Shown here: piece by piece, positions 8,335 to 17,721 of the stretch
Position numbering within the stretch: position 1 is the first letter of the stretch
How the letters are laid out: the number at the start of each line of letters is the position of its first letter
Source: Ruegeria sp. PrR005
GTDB lineage: Bacteria > Pseudomonadota > Alphaproteobacteria > Rhodobacterales > Rhodobacteraceae
Direction of reading: 5' to 3'
DNA length: 64,000 bases
Assembly: GCF_010500245.1 (NCBI RefSeq)
Contig: NZ_JAAGOX010000053.1
Span: forward strand, 186,001-250,000
Program-made: the position numbers and the translations under genes
The notes under the pieces: generated by a model
The model's input: only the letters and a program-made list of their open reading frames with translations
Database searches by the model: none
Told to the model about the DNA's origin: nothing

Positions 8335-9543
8335 ATGGGGTTGCGCAACTTCTTTGACCGGATCGAGCCGAATTTTACCAAGGGCGGCAAGTACGAGAAA
8401 CTCTTCCCCATCTACGAGATGGTCGAAAGCTTCATCTACACCCCCAAGACGGTGACCACCGTCGCCCCGCACGCCCGGTCCTATGTCGATATGAAGCGAA
8501 TCATGACCTATGTCGTGATCGCCACCATCCCTTGCATCCTGTGGGGCATGTGGAATACCGGCTATCAGGCCAACTCGGCCATCGCCATGCTGGGCGCCGA
8601 TGCGGCCACCGGCTGGCGCATCGCCATCCTTCAGGCGCTTGGCATCTCGCTGGATGCGGCCAATCCGCTGGCCAACGTGGCGCACGGCTTCCTCTACTTC
8701 CTGCCGATCTACCTGACGACGTTGGTCGTCGGCGGAATCTGGGAAGTGATCTTTGCCACCGTGCGCGGCCACGAGGTGAACGAGGGCTTCCTCGTGACCT
8801 CGATGCTCTACACCCTGATCCTGCCGGCCAGCACCCCGCTGTGGCAGGTGGCGCTTGGCATTTCCTTTGGTGTGGTGATCGGCAAGGAAGTATTTGGCGG
8901 CACCGGCAAGAACTTCCTCAACCCCGCACTCGTGGGCCGCGCGTTCCTGTACTTCGCCTATCCCGCCTATATGTCGGGTGACAGCGTCTGGACCCCGGTC
9001 GACGGCTTCTCGGGCGCCACCGCGCTCGCGGTCTCGGCCTCGGACGGGTATCAGCAGCTGGCCGCCAACGGCATCACCTGGATGGACGCGTTCTATGGCA
9101 CGATCCAAGGCAGCTTTGGCGAGACCTCGACGCTGGCCGCGATGCTCGGCCTGGCTTTCCTCCTGATGACGAAAATCGCCAACTGGCGCCTGGTCGTCGG
9201 CTGTCTGGCGGGGATGATCGGCTTTTCGCTGCTGCTCAATGTCATTGGCTCCGACAGCAATCCGATGTTCGCCATGCCCTGGTACTGGCATCTGGTGCTG
9301 GGCGGCTACGCGTTTGGCCTGGCCTTCATGGTGACCGAGCCGGTCTCGGCCAGCCACACCAATACCGGCCGCTACATCTATGGCGCGCTGATCGGGGTCA
9401 TGGTCGTGCTGATCCGCGTGATCAACCCCGCCTTCCCCGAAGGCATGATGCTCGCCATCCTGTTCGGCAACGTTTTCGCGCCGCTGATCGACTATTTCGT
9501 CGTGCAGGCCAACATCAAACGGAGGGCCCGCCGCCATGTCTGA
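8335..9543 (+). CDS. nqrB: Na+-NQR subunit B (membrane, covalent FMN)
   Basis: 402 aa from the ATG at 8335, directly after the nqrA stop; the frame is open further upstream but only inside nqrA. A polytopic membrane protein with the flavinylation motif DGFSGAT, predicted FMN-Thr229. In NQR, subunit B carries FMN and riboflavin and forms much of the Na+ path. It overlaps nqrC by 8 bp. Confidence 0.96.
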   Translation: MGLRNFFDRIEPNFTKGGKYEKLFPIYEMVESFIYTPKTVTTVAPHARSYVDMKRIMTYVVIATIPCILWGMWNTGYQANSAIAMLGADAATGWRIAILQALGISLDAANPLANVAHGFLYFLPIYLTTLVVGGIWEVIFATVRGHEVNEGFLVTSMLYTLILPASTPLWQVALGISFGVVIGKEVFGGTGKNFLNPALVGRAFLYFAYPAYMSGDSVWTPVDGFSGATALAVSASDGYQQLAANGITWMDAFYGTIQGSFGETSTLAAMLGLAFLLMTKIANWRLVVGCLAGMIGFSLLLNVIGSDSNPMFAMPWYWHLVLGGYAFGLAFMVTEPVSASHTNTGRYIYGALIGVMVVLIRVINPAFPEGMMLAILFGNVFAPLIDYFVVQANIKRRARRHV

Positions 9544-10339
9544 GACACGGAACCAGGGCCTGATTGCCCGATTCCTCGCCGCACCGCCGGACTCGGTCGG
9601 CAAGACCCTGTTCGTCGCCGTCACGCTGTGCCTCTTCGCCTCGATGATCGTGTCGATGGCCGCGGTGTCGCTGCGACCGGTGCAAGAGGCCAACAAGCTC
9701 AAGGACAAGCAGCTGAACATTCTGCAAGTCGCCGGGCTCTATCAACCCGGCCAGAATGTGGCCGAGGCTTTCAAAGCGTTCGAGCCGCAGGTGCTAGACC
9801 TCGATACCGGTACCTTCACCGACCAGTTCGACGCCGCCTCCTTCGACGATCTGGCGGCCGCCCAGGATCCTGAACTCAGCCGCGCGCTGGATGACGACCC
9901 CGCAGGCATCGGCCGCCAGTCGCGCTATCGTACCGTTTACCTGCTGCGAGACAGCAGCGGCGCGCTGGACAAGGTGATCCTGCCGCTGCACGGCTATGGC
10001 CTATGGTCCACGCTCTACGGTTTCATCGCGGTCGAAGAGAACGGCAACGACATCTTCGGTCTGCAATTCTACCAGCATGGCGAAACCCCGGGCCTGGGCG
10101 CCGAGGTGGACAACCCCCGCTGGAAATCGCTGTGGAACGGCAAGAAACTGCGCGATGACGCGGGCACGCTGCAAATCACCGTGGCCAAGTCGCAACCCGC
10201 CGCCGGTGCCGATTTCTATGTCGATGCGCTGGCCGGTGCCACGCTGACCTCGCGCGGGGTGGACAACCTCGTGCGGTTCTGGATGGGCGATCAGGGATAC
10301 GCCCGCTTCCTCGACGCCCTGAAAGCCGGAGAGATCTGA
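9536..10339 (+). CDS. nqrC: Na+-NQR subunit C (periplasmic covalent FMN)
   Basis: 267 aa. One N-terminal membrane segment (about 23-46) precedes an FMN-binding domain. The flavinylation site reads [12 protein letters not shown], with predicted FMN-Thr236. The Ser usually found before GAT (SGAT) is Ala233 here. It overlaps nqrB by 8 bp and nqrD by 1 bp. Confidence 0.95.
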   Translation: MSETRNQGLIARFLAAPPDSVGKTLFVAVTLCLFASMIVSMAAVSLRPVQEANKLKDKQLNILQVAGLYQPGQNVAEAFKAFEPQVLDLDTGTFTDQFDAASFDDLAAAQDPELSRALDDDPAGIGRQSRYRTVYLLRDSSGALDKVILPLHGYGLWSTLYGFIAVEENGNDIFGLQFYQHGETPGLGAEVDNPRWKSLWNGKKLRDDAGTLQITVAKSQPAAGADFYVDALAGATLTSRGVDNLVRFWMGDQGYARFLDALKAGEI

Positions 10340-10992
10340 TGAGCCAGACCAAGAAAGAACTGCTGGTCGATCCGCTGGTCGACAACAACCCGATCACACT
10401 CCAGGTGCTGGGCGTCTGCTCGGCGCTGGCGGTCACCTCGTCGCTGCAAGTGGCCTTTGTCATGGCGCTGGCGGTGACTTTCGTGACGGCGTTTTCCTCG
10501 TTCTTCATCTCGATCCTGCGCAACCAGATCCCCAGCTCGATCCGGATCATCGTGCAGATGGTGATCATCGCCAGCCTCGTGATCCTGGTCGACCAGATCC
10601 TCAAGGCCTATGCCTTTGAGATCTCGAAAACCCTGTCGGTCTTTGTCGGCCTGATCATCACCAACTGTATCGTGATGGGCCGGGCCGAGGCGTTTGCGAT
10701 GAAAAACCCACCGGTCGCCTCGTTCATCGACGGGGTGGGCAACGGCGCTGGTTACGGGCTGATCCTGATGCTGGTCGGCGTGATCCGCGAACTCTTCGGC
10801 GCGGGCTCGCTGTTCGGTATCACGATCCTGGAAACCGTGAACAACGGCGGCTGGTACGTGCCCAACGGCCTGCTGCTGCTGCCGCCCTCGGCCTTCTTCG
10901 TGATCGGTCTCTTGATCTGGGCCTTCCGCACCTGGAAACCCAAGCAGGTCGAGGAACGTGAATTCAAGATCCAGTCGGTGGAGGCGCACTGA
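10339..10992 (+). CDS. nqrD: Na+-NQR subunit D
   Basis: 217 aa, about six membrane segments. It opens with [20 protein letters not shown], a typical NqrD start. NqrD and NqrE are homologous inverted-topology subunits that hold an intramembrane iron-sulfur centre; a Cys occurs at CSALAVTSS and in [16 protein letters not shown] junctions link it to nqrC and nqrE. Confidence 0.95.
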   Translation: MSQTKKELLVDPLVDNNPITLQVLGVCSALAVTSSLQVAFVMALAVTFVTAFSSFFISILRNQIPSSIRIIVQMVIIASLVILVDQILKAYAFEISKTLSVFVGLIITNCIVMGRAEAFAMKNPPVASFIDGVGNGAGYGLILMLVGVIRELFGAGSLFGITILETVNNGGWYVPNGLLLLPPSAFFVIGLLIWAFRTWKPKQVEEREFKIQSVEAH

Positions 10993-11600
10993 TGGAAGGG
11001 CTCATTTCCCTCGCGGTCAAGGCCGTCTTTGTCGAGAACCTGGCGCTCAGCTTCTTTCTTGGCATGTGTACCTTCCTGGCGGTGTCGAAAAAGATCTCGA
11101 CCGCGCTTGGTCTGGGCATCTCGGTCATGGTGGTGCAGGCCATCACCGTGCCGGCCAACAACCTGCTTTTGAACACGCTCCTGAAACCCGGCGCGCTGGC
11201 CTGGGCGGGCTTTCCCGATGTCGATCTGACCTTCCTCGGTTTGATCTCGTACATCGGTGTGATCGCCGCCATCGTGCAGATCCTTGAGATGTTTCTCGAT
11301 AAGTACGTGCCCGCGCTCTACAACGCGCTTGGCATCTTCCTGCCGCTGATCACCGTGAACTGTGCCATCCTGGGCGGTTCGCTCTTCATGGTGGAACGCG
11401 ACTACAACTTTGCCGAGGCGGCGACCTATGGTCTTTCCTCTGGCTTTGGCTGGGCGCTGGCGATCACCGCCATGGCCGGCGTGCGCGAGAAGCTGAAATA
11501 CTCCGACGTGCCCGACGGTCTTCAGGGCCTCGGCATCACCTTCATCACCGCGGGACTGATGGCCATGGCCTTCATGTCCTTCTCGGGCGTCAAACTGTAA
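10992..11600 (+). CDS. nqrE: Na+-NQR subunit E
   Basis: 202 aa, about six membrane segments. [20 protein letters not shown] and [18 protein letters not shown] each carry a conserved Cys of the NqrD/E intramembrane Fe site. It overlaps the nqrD stop by 1 bp; nqrF follows after 13 bp. Confidence 0.95.
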   Translation: MEGLISLAVKAVFVENLALSFFLGMCTFLAVSKKISTALGLGISVMVVQAITVPANNLLLNTLLKPGALAWAGFPDVDLTFLGLISYIGVIAAIVQILEMFLDKYVPALYNALGIFLPLITVNCAILGGSLFMVERDYNFAEAATYGLSSGFGWALAITAMAGVREKLKYSDVPDGLQGLGITFITAGLMAMAFMSFSGVKL

Positions 11601-11613
11601 GGGGGCCGGACAG

Positions 11614-12834
11614 ATGGAAACATTTTCGCTGGGCGTCGTCCTCTTTACCCTGATCGTCATCGCGCTGGTCAGCATCATCCTGATGGCCCGCTCGCGGCTG
11701 GTCTCGACCGGCAACGTCAACATCACCATCAACGGCGAGAAAACCATCTCGGTTCCCGCCGGTGGCAAGCTGTTGCAGACGCTGGCGGCTGAAAAGCTGT
11801 TTGTGCCATCGGCCTGCGGCGGTGGCGGCACCTGCGCCCAATGCCGGGTCCGGGTGCATTCCGGCGGCGGTTCGATCCTGCCGACCGAGGAAAGCCACAT
11901 CACCAAGCGCGAGGCCGCCTGCGGCGACCGCCTGTCCTGTCAGGTCGCGGTCAAGCAGGACATGGATATCGAAGTGCCCGAGGAAGTGTTCGGCGTGAAA
12001 AAGTGGGAATGCACCGTGCGTTCCAACGAAAACGTCGCCACCTTCATCAAGGCGCTGGTGCTGGAACTGCCCGAGGGCGAGAACGTCAACTTCCGCGCCG
12101 GTGGCTACATCCAGATCGCGGCCCCCGCGCACCAGCTCGCCTATACCGACTTTGACATCCAGGAAGAGTATCGCGAGGACTGGGACAAGTTCAATCTGTG
12201 GCAATACAAGTCCACCGTGACCGTCCCGATCGAACGCGCCTATTCGATGGCCAACTACCCCGAGGAAAGGGGCATCATCATGCTCAACGTCCGGGTGGCC
12301 TCGCCGCCGCCGGGCTCCGAGGGCATCCCGGCCGGACAGATGTCCTCCTACATCTTCAACCTGAAACCGGGTGACAAGGTCACCATTTCAGGCCCGTTCG
12401 GTGAATTCTTCGCCCGTGACACCGACAAGGAGATGGTGTTCATCGGCGGCGGTGCCGGTATGGCGCCGATGCGCAGCCATATCTTCGACCAGCTCAAGCG
12501 CCTGAAATCCAAACGCAAGATCACCTTCTGGTACGGCGCACGCTCGAAGAAAGAGATGTTCTTTGTCGAGGATTTCGACCAACTGGCGGCCGAGAACGAG
12601 AATTTCGAATGGCACGTGGCGCTGAGCGACCCGCAGCCGGGCGATGACTGGACGGGCTACACCGGCTTCATCCACAACGTCCTGTTCGAGGAATACCTGA
12701 AAAACCACCCCGCGCCCGAGGACTGCGAATTCTACATGTGCGGCCCGCCGATCATGAACCAGTCGGTGATCAAGATGCTGCTCGACCTGGGCGTCGACCG
12801 CGAAGACATCATGCTGGACGACTTCGGCGGATAA
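11614..12834 (+). CDS. nqrF: Na+-NQR subunit F (NADH dehydrogenase, 2Fe-2S, FAD)
   Basis: 406 aa. One N-terminal membrane helix, then a ferredoxin domain with cluster Cys at about 68, 74, 77 and 109, then a ferredoxin-reductase domain with RAYSMANYP (FAD), [12 protein letters not shown] (NADH) and CGPPIMN near the C-terminus. It is the electron entry point of NQR. The operon ends here: a strong terminator follows within 10 bp. Confidence 0.96.
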   Translation: METFSLGVVLFTLIVIALVSIILMARSRLVSTGNVNITINGEKTISVPAGGKLLQTLAAEKLFVPSACGGGGTCAQCRVRVHSGGGSILPTEESHITKREAACGDRLSCQVAVKQDMDIEVPEEVFGVKKWECTVRSNENVATFIKALVLELPEGENVNFRAGGYIQIAAPAHQLAYTDFDIQEEYREDWDKFNLWQYKSTVTVPIERAYSMANYPEERGIIMLNVRVASPPPGSEGIPAGQMSSYIFNLKPGDKVTISGPFGEFFARDTDKEMVFIGGGAGMAPMRSHIFDQLKRLKSKRKITFWYGARSKKEMFFVEDFDQLAAENENFEWHVALSDPQPGDDWTGYTGFIHNVLFEEYLKNHPAPEDCEFYMCGPPIMNQSVIKMLLDLGVDREDIMLDDFGG

Positions 12835-12841
12835 ATTGGGA

Positions 12842-12868
12842 ACCGGCGCAGCAATGCGCCGGTTTTTT
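12842..12868 (+). terminator. Rho-independent terminator of nqrA-F
   Basis: ACCGGCGCA and TGCGCCGGT form a perfect 9-bp stem with a GCAA tetraloop, followed by six T. It starts 7 bp after the nqrF stop codon. Confidence 0.93.
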
Positions 12869-12918
12869 GCTTCCGTCCCTGGCCGGTAGAGCGGTCCCGT
12901 GCCCCCGTGAGGGCAGGA

Positions 12919-14469
12919 TCACTGAGACCCGCACGAGAAGCTCGATGGGTCCCGAGGGTCGCCCTTTCCGTCATATCGCGCGACATCGGGATAGGCGCAC
13001 ACAGGCCGGCCTCCGGCAGGCTGCCCCTTGTCATCGATCCAATAGGCTACGACCGCGTCAGGTGCCGTATCCGTTTCGGCCCATCTGTCGATTTCGGAGA
13101 GGAAGTTCACCCAGGATGGGCCCGCCCCGCCAAAGCAATGATCGACCCCCGGCATCATGAAAAGTCGGGCATCCTGTTGCACGCTCGGGTCATGAGACAA
13201 TAAACCTTCGTAATAGTCGATCATTGCAAGCCCCGATTGCGCATTGTCCGACCAGCCGGAATACAGAAGCATCTTGCCACCCCGTGCACGGAACGCCGAC
13301 AGATCGCGATCCGTGGCATTCAGCGTGGCGGCCGCAGCGGCCGCATCCTGTGCATAGGTGCTGAAATCGGCCCCCGCGTAGGACCATTCCGGATCGTGAT
13401 ACACGAAATTCCGTATGATCCCGGTTCCGAACCCGAAAAAGGCGCTTGGCGTGACCGGGACCGCGAAATCCCCGGCCTCGATCCCCTCCTGGAACTCGCC
13501 CGCCGCCTCCAGTGTATCCAGACCGCCCGTCAACCAGCGGCTCCATCCGCCAGGCGAGGTTTCGCCGCCAAATGGAAATCCGAAATATAGCGCCTCGCCC
13601 GAGGACGTTTTCGGCCCGTCGTAAACCACCCGCACCGCGGCAAGCTCTTCGGCAGTCAGGCAACTGTCTGACTTCTCTGCCGTACACAACAGGCTGCCGA
13701 CGTCGAACTTGCACTGGCGTGGATCGTTGAGGATACCATCCTCCAAACCGTCCAGCGCGTCGCAGGCCGCAAGGTAGGACCGCTCGATCAACGCCTGCGC
13801 TTCCGGTCCGACAACTGCCCGGTCCAGTTTCTGCGGATCGGGATACATGGCCTCGGTGATCTTCGCCGCCTGCACGGCGATGCCCGTCCAGTTGATCGCA
13901 TAGGCCCCGGCCGCGACGGCATCGAAATCCTCAGGATAGCGCAACGCCGACATGATCGCCTGCCCGCCGCCACGCGAACAGCCGGTGAAATAGCTGCGCG
14001 AAATACGGTCCCCGTAATAGGCATTGGTCAGGGCTTTTGCCGTGACCGCCGTCCGGTGCACCGCCAGATGTCCGAAATTGACGATCGCCTCCAGATCATT
14101 GAGCGCCCAACTGGCGTCGATCGGATGAGCCTGGTGGCCGGTATCCGTACCCACGGTCGCATAGCCCGATTGCAGCGCGCCATACATCAGCGCGGTGTTC
14201 ATCACAGATCCAACGAATCCACCCCCGCCACCCATGACGAACTTGCCGTTCCACTTGTCGGGTAGCAGGAGCTCAAAGTTGATCTTGCCCCCGATCACCC
14301 CCGCAACCGAACAATGCGCGGCGGGCTCCGCCACCTCGCGCGCCGAGACCAGTTCGACATCGGGAAGGGGACCGAAACCGGCCGCGTCGCAGGTGGACAG
14401 GGCCCAGCCTGCCGGGGCAATATGCGTTGCCAATACCGCGGACATCGCGACGATACATACTCTCATCAT
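12919..14469 (-). CDS. exported tannase/feruloyl-esterase-family serine hydrolase
   Basis: 516 aa from the ATG at 14469, chosen because GGGGAGAG lies just upstream. The signal peptide ends near GWALSTCDA. The alpha/beta-hydrolase core has the nucleophile in GCSRGGG (Ser165), Asp408 in GWSDNAQS and His444 in GVDHCFGG. Cys164 and Cys445 flank Ser and His, the CS-D-HC arrangement of tannases, feruloyl esterases and MHETase. A DGLEDGILNDP loop in the lid resembles their calcium site. It probably cleaves aromatic carboxylic esters outside the cytoplasm; substrate unknown. It stands alone between nqrF and a CBS gene. Confidence 0.85.
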   Translation of the reverse strand: MMRVCIVAMSAVLATHIAPAGWALSTCDAAGFGPLPDVELVSAREVAEPAAHCSVAGVIGGKINFELLLPDKWNGKFVMGGGGGFVGSVMNTALMYGALQSGYATVGTDTGHQAHPIDASWALNDLEAIVNFGHLAVHRTAVTAKALTNAYYGDRISRSYFTGCSRGGGQAIMSALRYPEDFDAVAAGAYAINWTGIAVQAAKITEAMYPDPQKLDRAVVGPEAQALIERSYLAACDALDGLEDGILNDPRQCKFDVGSLLCTAEKSDSCLTAEELAAVRVVYDGPKTSSGEALYFGFPFGGETSPGGWSRWLTGGLDTLEAAGEFQEGIEAGDFAVPVTPSAFFGFGTGIIRNFVYHDPEWSYAGADFSTYAQDAAAAAATLNATDRDLSAFRARGGKMLLYSGWSDNAQSGLAMIDYYEGLLSHDPSVQQDARLFMMPGVDHCFGGAGPSWVNFLSEIDRWAETDTAPDAVVAYWIDDKGQPAGGRPVCAYPDVARYDGKGDPRDPSSFSCGSQ

Positions 14470-14603
14470 ACTCTCCCCTTCCCGTTCCAAACTCAGCTTT
14501 CGGACGAACCTATGCGGGCGCGATCGATCTGCGCCATGAGCCACGTGATCTTCACGTCCCGGCTTCGGCCGTCGGGGTCACGGCCGGATGTTTGGTCCGG
14601 GCC

Positions 14604-15128
14604 CTAGCCCACGATCATTTGCTTCATCCGCAGCGCTTCGTATTCCAGCTCGCGCAGGCGGAAATTCACCACGTCGCCGATGGTGATCATGCCGCACAGG
14701 TTGCCGTCCTTCACCACCGGCATGTGGCGGAACCGGCCTTCGGTCATCGTCTTGAGCACATCCGTCAGCGTGTCCTCGGGCGTGCAGGTGCGCACGCTCT
14801 TGGTCATCAGCGCCTCGACCTGCTGCGGCAGGGTCTGGCCTGGCGTGTCGGCCATGCGCCGCACGATGTCACGTTCCGACAGGATGCCTTGCAGCGTGCC
14901 GTTCTGATCGGTCACCACCACGGCGCCGATCCGCTTTTCCTTCAGCACGCCCACCACATGCCCGATCGTGTCCCCCGGCCGGACCGAGAATATCGCGTCG
15001 CCCTTGCCCTCCAGCAATTTGGCCACCGTCGACTGGGAATGCGCCAGGTTCGATTCGGCCGTCTGGCTATAGGTTGCCGTGTCGGCCTTGTCGCCCCGGG
15101 TCGGCGGCTGATATGAGGTGGGTGCCAT
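14604..15128 (-). CDS. tandem CBS-domain protein
   Basis: 174 aa. A 40-residue polar N-terminus (TYSQTAESNLAHSQSTVAKLLEGK) precedes two CBS motifs, about 45-105 and 110-165, with GAVVVTDQNGTLQGILSERDIVRR and RHMPVVKDGNLCGMITIGD. Such stand-alone CBS pairs bind adenine nucleotides and act as energy sensors; no partner is evident. The start has GGAG 9 bp upstream. Confidence 0.85.
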   Translation of the reverse strand: MAPTSYQPPTRGDKADTATYSQTAESNLAHSQSTVAKLLEGKGDAIFSVRPGDTIGHVVGVLKEKRIGAVVVTDQNGTLQGILSERDIVRRMADTPGQTLPQQVEALMTKSVRTCTPEDTLTDVLKTMTEGRFRHMPVVKDGNLCGMITIGDVVNFRLRELEYEALRMKQMIVG

Positions 15129-15234
15129 GCGCGGGTCTCCTGCTGTCCTGCTGCGGGTTCACCTCCATCTTACCCCGGCAGACCGATCCGGGAAGGCCCG
15201 AAATTCACCGGCGCCGAAAATCGGCAAGGCCGTG

Positions 15235-15423
15235 ATGTTCGATACCCTGCACCTGACCCCGTTTTCCGCCGCGCTGATCTTCTTTGTGGTGGTGGTCTGC
15301 GGCCACGGCTACCGCAAGACATGGAAGGCCGATCCCCCCGCGCCCCGGTCGCGGCTCTGGCTGTACGGCGTACCGGCGGCAATCGGCCTGCTGGTCCTCG
15401 CCTTTCTGCCGCTGCGACCCTGA
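15235..15423 (+). CDS. small two-helix membrane protein, unknown function
   Basis: 62 aa from the ATG at 15235. Two hydrophobic stretches (about 8-21 and 44-58) with a basic, Pro-rich loop between them (YRKTWKADPPAPRSR). It lies directly upstream of apbE on the same strand, so it may be a small NQR-associated protein, but no family is recognised. Codon use fits coding. Confidence 0.5.
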   Translation: MFDTLHLTPFSAALIFFVVVVCGHGYRKTWKADPPAPRSRLWLYGVPAAIGLLVLAFLPLRP

Positions 15424-15485
15424 GGCGTTTGACACCGCCCCGCCGCTGTCCTATGCCGCAGCAGCGAAATCGCCGAGGTTTTTCG

Positions 15486-16511
15486 ATGTTCCGTTGGCTT
15501 GCCCTCTCCGCCACTCTCCTGCTCTCCGCCTGTCTCTTTGACGAAGAGCCGGTTGTCGTCAAACTTTCGGGCGAGACGATGGGCACCACCTATCACGTCA
15601 CCGCCATCGGCCCCGATCTGGACGAGGCGAAACTCGCCGCCGCCGTGGCCGAGACCCTGACGGCCGTGAACGGCAAGATGTCGAACTGGGACCCAAAATC
15701 CGAGGTCTCGACCTTCTCGGCCAGCGATCAGACCACGCCGATGCCGGTATCGGCGGATTTCGTCACCATCCTGACCGCGGCCAACGAAGTGCATCAGAAA
15801 TCGGGCGGCAAGTTCGATGTGACCCTCGGGCCGCTGATCGAGCTCTGGGGCTTTGGTCCGCGCAAACCCGAAGACCCGATTCCCGCCGATGATGCCATCG
15901 CCGCCGCCCTGCATGGCGTCGGCCAGACCCGCCTCTTGACGCTGAACGCGGGCGCCGGAACCATCGCCAAGGCCCGGCCCGAGACCGGCATCAACCTCAG
16001 CGCCATCGCCAAGGGTTTTGGCGTCGACGCGGTGGCGCGCACGATTGCCGGGCTGGGCGCCGAAAGCTACCTGGTCGAGATCGGCGGCGATCTGGTGACC
16101 AAGGGCAACAACGACAAGGGCGAGGCCTGGCGCATCGGCATCGAACGCCCCGACCAGGGCGCGCAGAGCATCCAGCTGGTGGTGCCGGTCAGCGACCACG
16201 GCATGGCCACCTCGGGCGATTACCGCAACTATTTCGAACACGAGGGCCGCCGCTATTCTCATATCCTCGACCCGGTCACCGGCCGCCCGGTGACCCACCG
16301 CACCACCTCGGTCACCGTCATTGCCGACACCGCGATGATGGCCGATGCCTGGGCCACTGCGATGCTGGTTCTGGGGCTGGATGCGGGGCTGAAAGTGGCC
16401 GAAGCCAATAACCTTGCCGTGTTTTTCATCGAAAGAGATGTGCAAGGCGGCGACGATGCCTATATGACGGCACAAAGCAGCGCCTTTGCCGATCTGCTCA
16501 ACACCGACTGA
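15486..16511 (+). CDS. apbE: FAD:protein FMN transferase (lipoprotein)
   Basis: 341 aa from the ATG at 15486, preceded by GAGG. The lipoprotein signal MFRWLALSATLLLSAC puts it on the periplasmic face. ApbE signatures include GETMGTTYHV, the NLSAIAKGFGVDAVA segment, EIGGDLVTKG and YSHILDPVTGRP. It attaches FMN to Thr of SGAT-type motifs. nqrM follows 21 bp later. Targets visible in the window are NqrB, NqrC and NosR. Confidence 0.93.
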   Translation: MFRWLALSATLLLSACLFDEEPVVVKLSGETMGTTYHVTAIGPDLDEAKLAAAVAETLTAVNGKMSNWDPKSEVSTFSASDQTTPMPVSADFVTILTAANEVHQKSGGKFDVTLGPLIELWGFGPRKPEDPIPADDAIAAALHGVGQTRLLTLNAGAGTIAKARPETGINLSAIAKGFGVDAVARTIAGLGAESYLVEIGGDLVTKGNNDKGEAWRIGIERPDQGAQSIQLVVPVSDHGMATSGDYRNYFEHEGRRYSHILDPVTGRPVTHRTTSVTVIADTAMMADAWATAMLVLGLDAGLKVAEANNLAVFFIERDVQGGDDAYMTAQSSAFADLLNTD

Positions 16512-16532
16512 TCCGAAACGGGGACCCCCGAG

Positions 16533-16775
16533 ATGACAACCTTTGTGCTGGCCTTCTTCCTCTTGCTGATCGTGATGCTGGGCATGTCGCTGGGCGTCAT
16601 GCTGATGGGCAAGCGGATCAAGGGCAGCTGCGGCGGGCTCAACGCCATTTCCGGCACCGACCGCTGCGTTGTCTGCTCCAAGGAGATCGACCCCGACAGC
16701 CCGCTGCGCGAGCGGTTGCAATGCCCGCGCGCGCGCAAGATTGCGGCTGAACTGGAAAAGGAAAAGCGCGGCTGA
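16533..16775 (+). CDS. nqrM: Na+-NQR maturation protein NqrM
   Basis: 80 aa. One N-terminal membrane helix is followed by a short domain with four Cys (33, 45, 48, 64) in GSCGG, CVVC and QCPRA. This is the NqrM (formerly DUF539) pattern; NqrM is needed to build the iron centre of NqrD/E. Pairing with apbE supports the call. Confidence 0.92.
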   Translation: MTTFVLAFFLLLIVMLGMSLGVMLMGKRIKGSCGGLNAISGTDRCVVCSKEIDPDSPLRERLQCPRARKIAAELEKEKRG

Positions 16776-16791
16776 ACCGCGCTTCCTTGTC

Positions 16792-17595
16792 TTACCGTTT
16801 CCGCATGATCACCATGTCCTGACCCATCGACCGGCTGCCTTCCAGCGCGCGGCGGTGGGCCTCGGGCAACGAGGGATGATCATACAGCATCGGCGGCCGA
16901 CCCTTGTAAACCTGCAAGACATCCATGTGCTTGCTCCACTCCTGTCGGATGAAATCCGAGGTGTGGATGGACGAGCCATAGTTTTCCGGGAAATCCATCT
17001 CCGTCCCGCGCGACGTGTGAATGTCGAAATACCAGAACCCGGCATTCTGGATCTTCTCGCGTTCCGGCTTGGAGAACTTGCTTTCCAGCCACCAGTCGCC
17101 CTGTATAGTGATCAGATAGATACAGCCCGGCTTGCCGACGCGCGCCAGTTCCTTCAGCCAGCGCTCTTCACTGTCCCGCTTGAGATGCGAGAACACCGAA
17201 AAGCTGTACACCAGATCGAACGTCCCGTCGGCCCATTTCAGCGGTGGTTCGGGCTGGCTCTGATATACTTCGGCATGTTTGAAGAAGTCGTTGCAGAACT
17301 TGACCAGCGGCCCGTTCGGATCACAGCCCTTGATGTTGGCGGTGTTCGGGAACATCTGCATCAGCCGGCCGGTGCCACAGCCGAAATCAAGGATCGACTG
17401 ATAGTCATACAGCCGCTTCCCGTCATGTTTCAGCGTCGCCGCCTCGAAGAACGCGATATGCTCCAGCGCCGAGCGCTGGAAATGCGCAAGATCGGTCGTG
17501 CCAATGGTGTGGCGCAGCAGATGCTCGGGTATGTCCGACAGCGATGTCCGCTCCACCTCGGGCAGGAAAGATGCGTCGATAACCACCTCGTTCAA
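16792..17595 (-). CDS. class I SAM-dependent methyltransferase
   Basis: 267 aa from a TTG at 17595. This start is chosen because AAGGAG lies 8 bp upstream; the 34 codons above it read poorly and there is no ATG. SAM-binding motif I is ILDFGCGTGRLMQMF, followed by GCDPN and DLVYSFSVFSHL. Acceptor unknown. The gene ends 16 bp from the nqrM end, convergent. Nothing nearby fixes its role. Confidence 0.8.
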   Translation of the reverse strand: MNEVVIDASFLPEVERTSLSDIPEHLLRHTIGTTDLAHFQRSALEHIAFFEAATLKHDGKRLYDYQSILDFGCGTGRLMQMFPNTANIKGCDPNGPLVKFCNDFFKHAEVYQSQPEPPLKWADGTFDLVYSFSVFSHLKRDSEERWLKELARVGKPGCIYLITIQGDWWLESKFSKPEREKIQNAGFWYFDIHTSRGTEMDFPENYGSSIHTSDFIRQEWSKHMDVLQVYKGRPPMLYDHPSLPEAHRRALEGSRSMGQDMVIMRKR

Positions 17596-17721
17596 TGCCG
17601 TATCTCCTTGAAAATATGTTGATATTCGTGATCTATCCGGCGGCTGCGCGAATGGCGGGACGCTACCATGACCCAACCCGGAGACGCAAGTGCGCACAAC
17701 CGCGCCCCGCGCTGCGGATCT

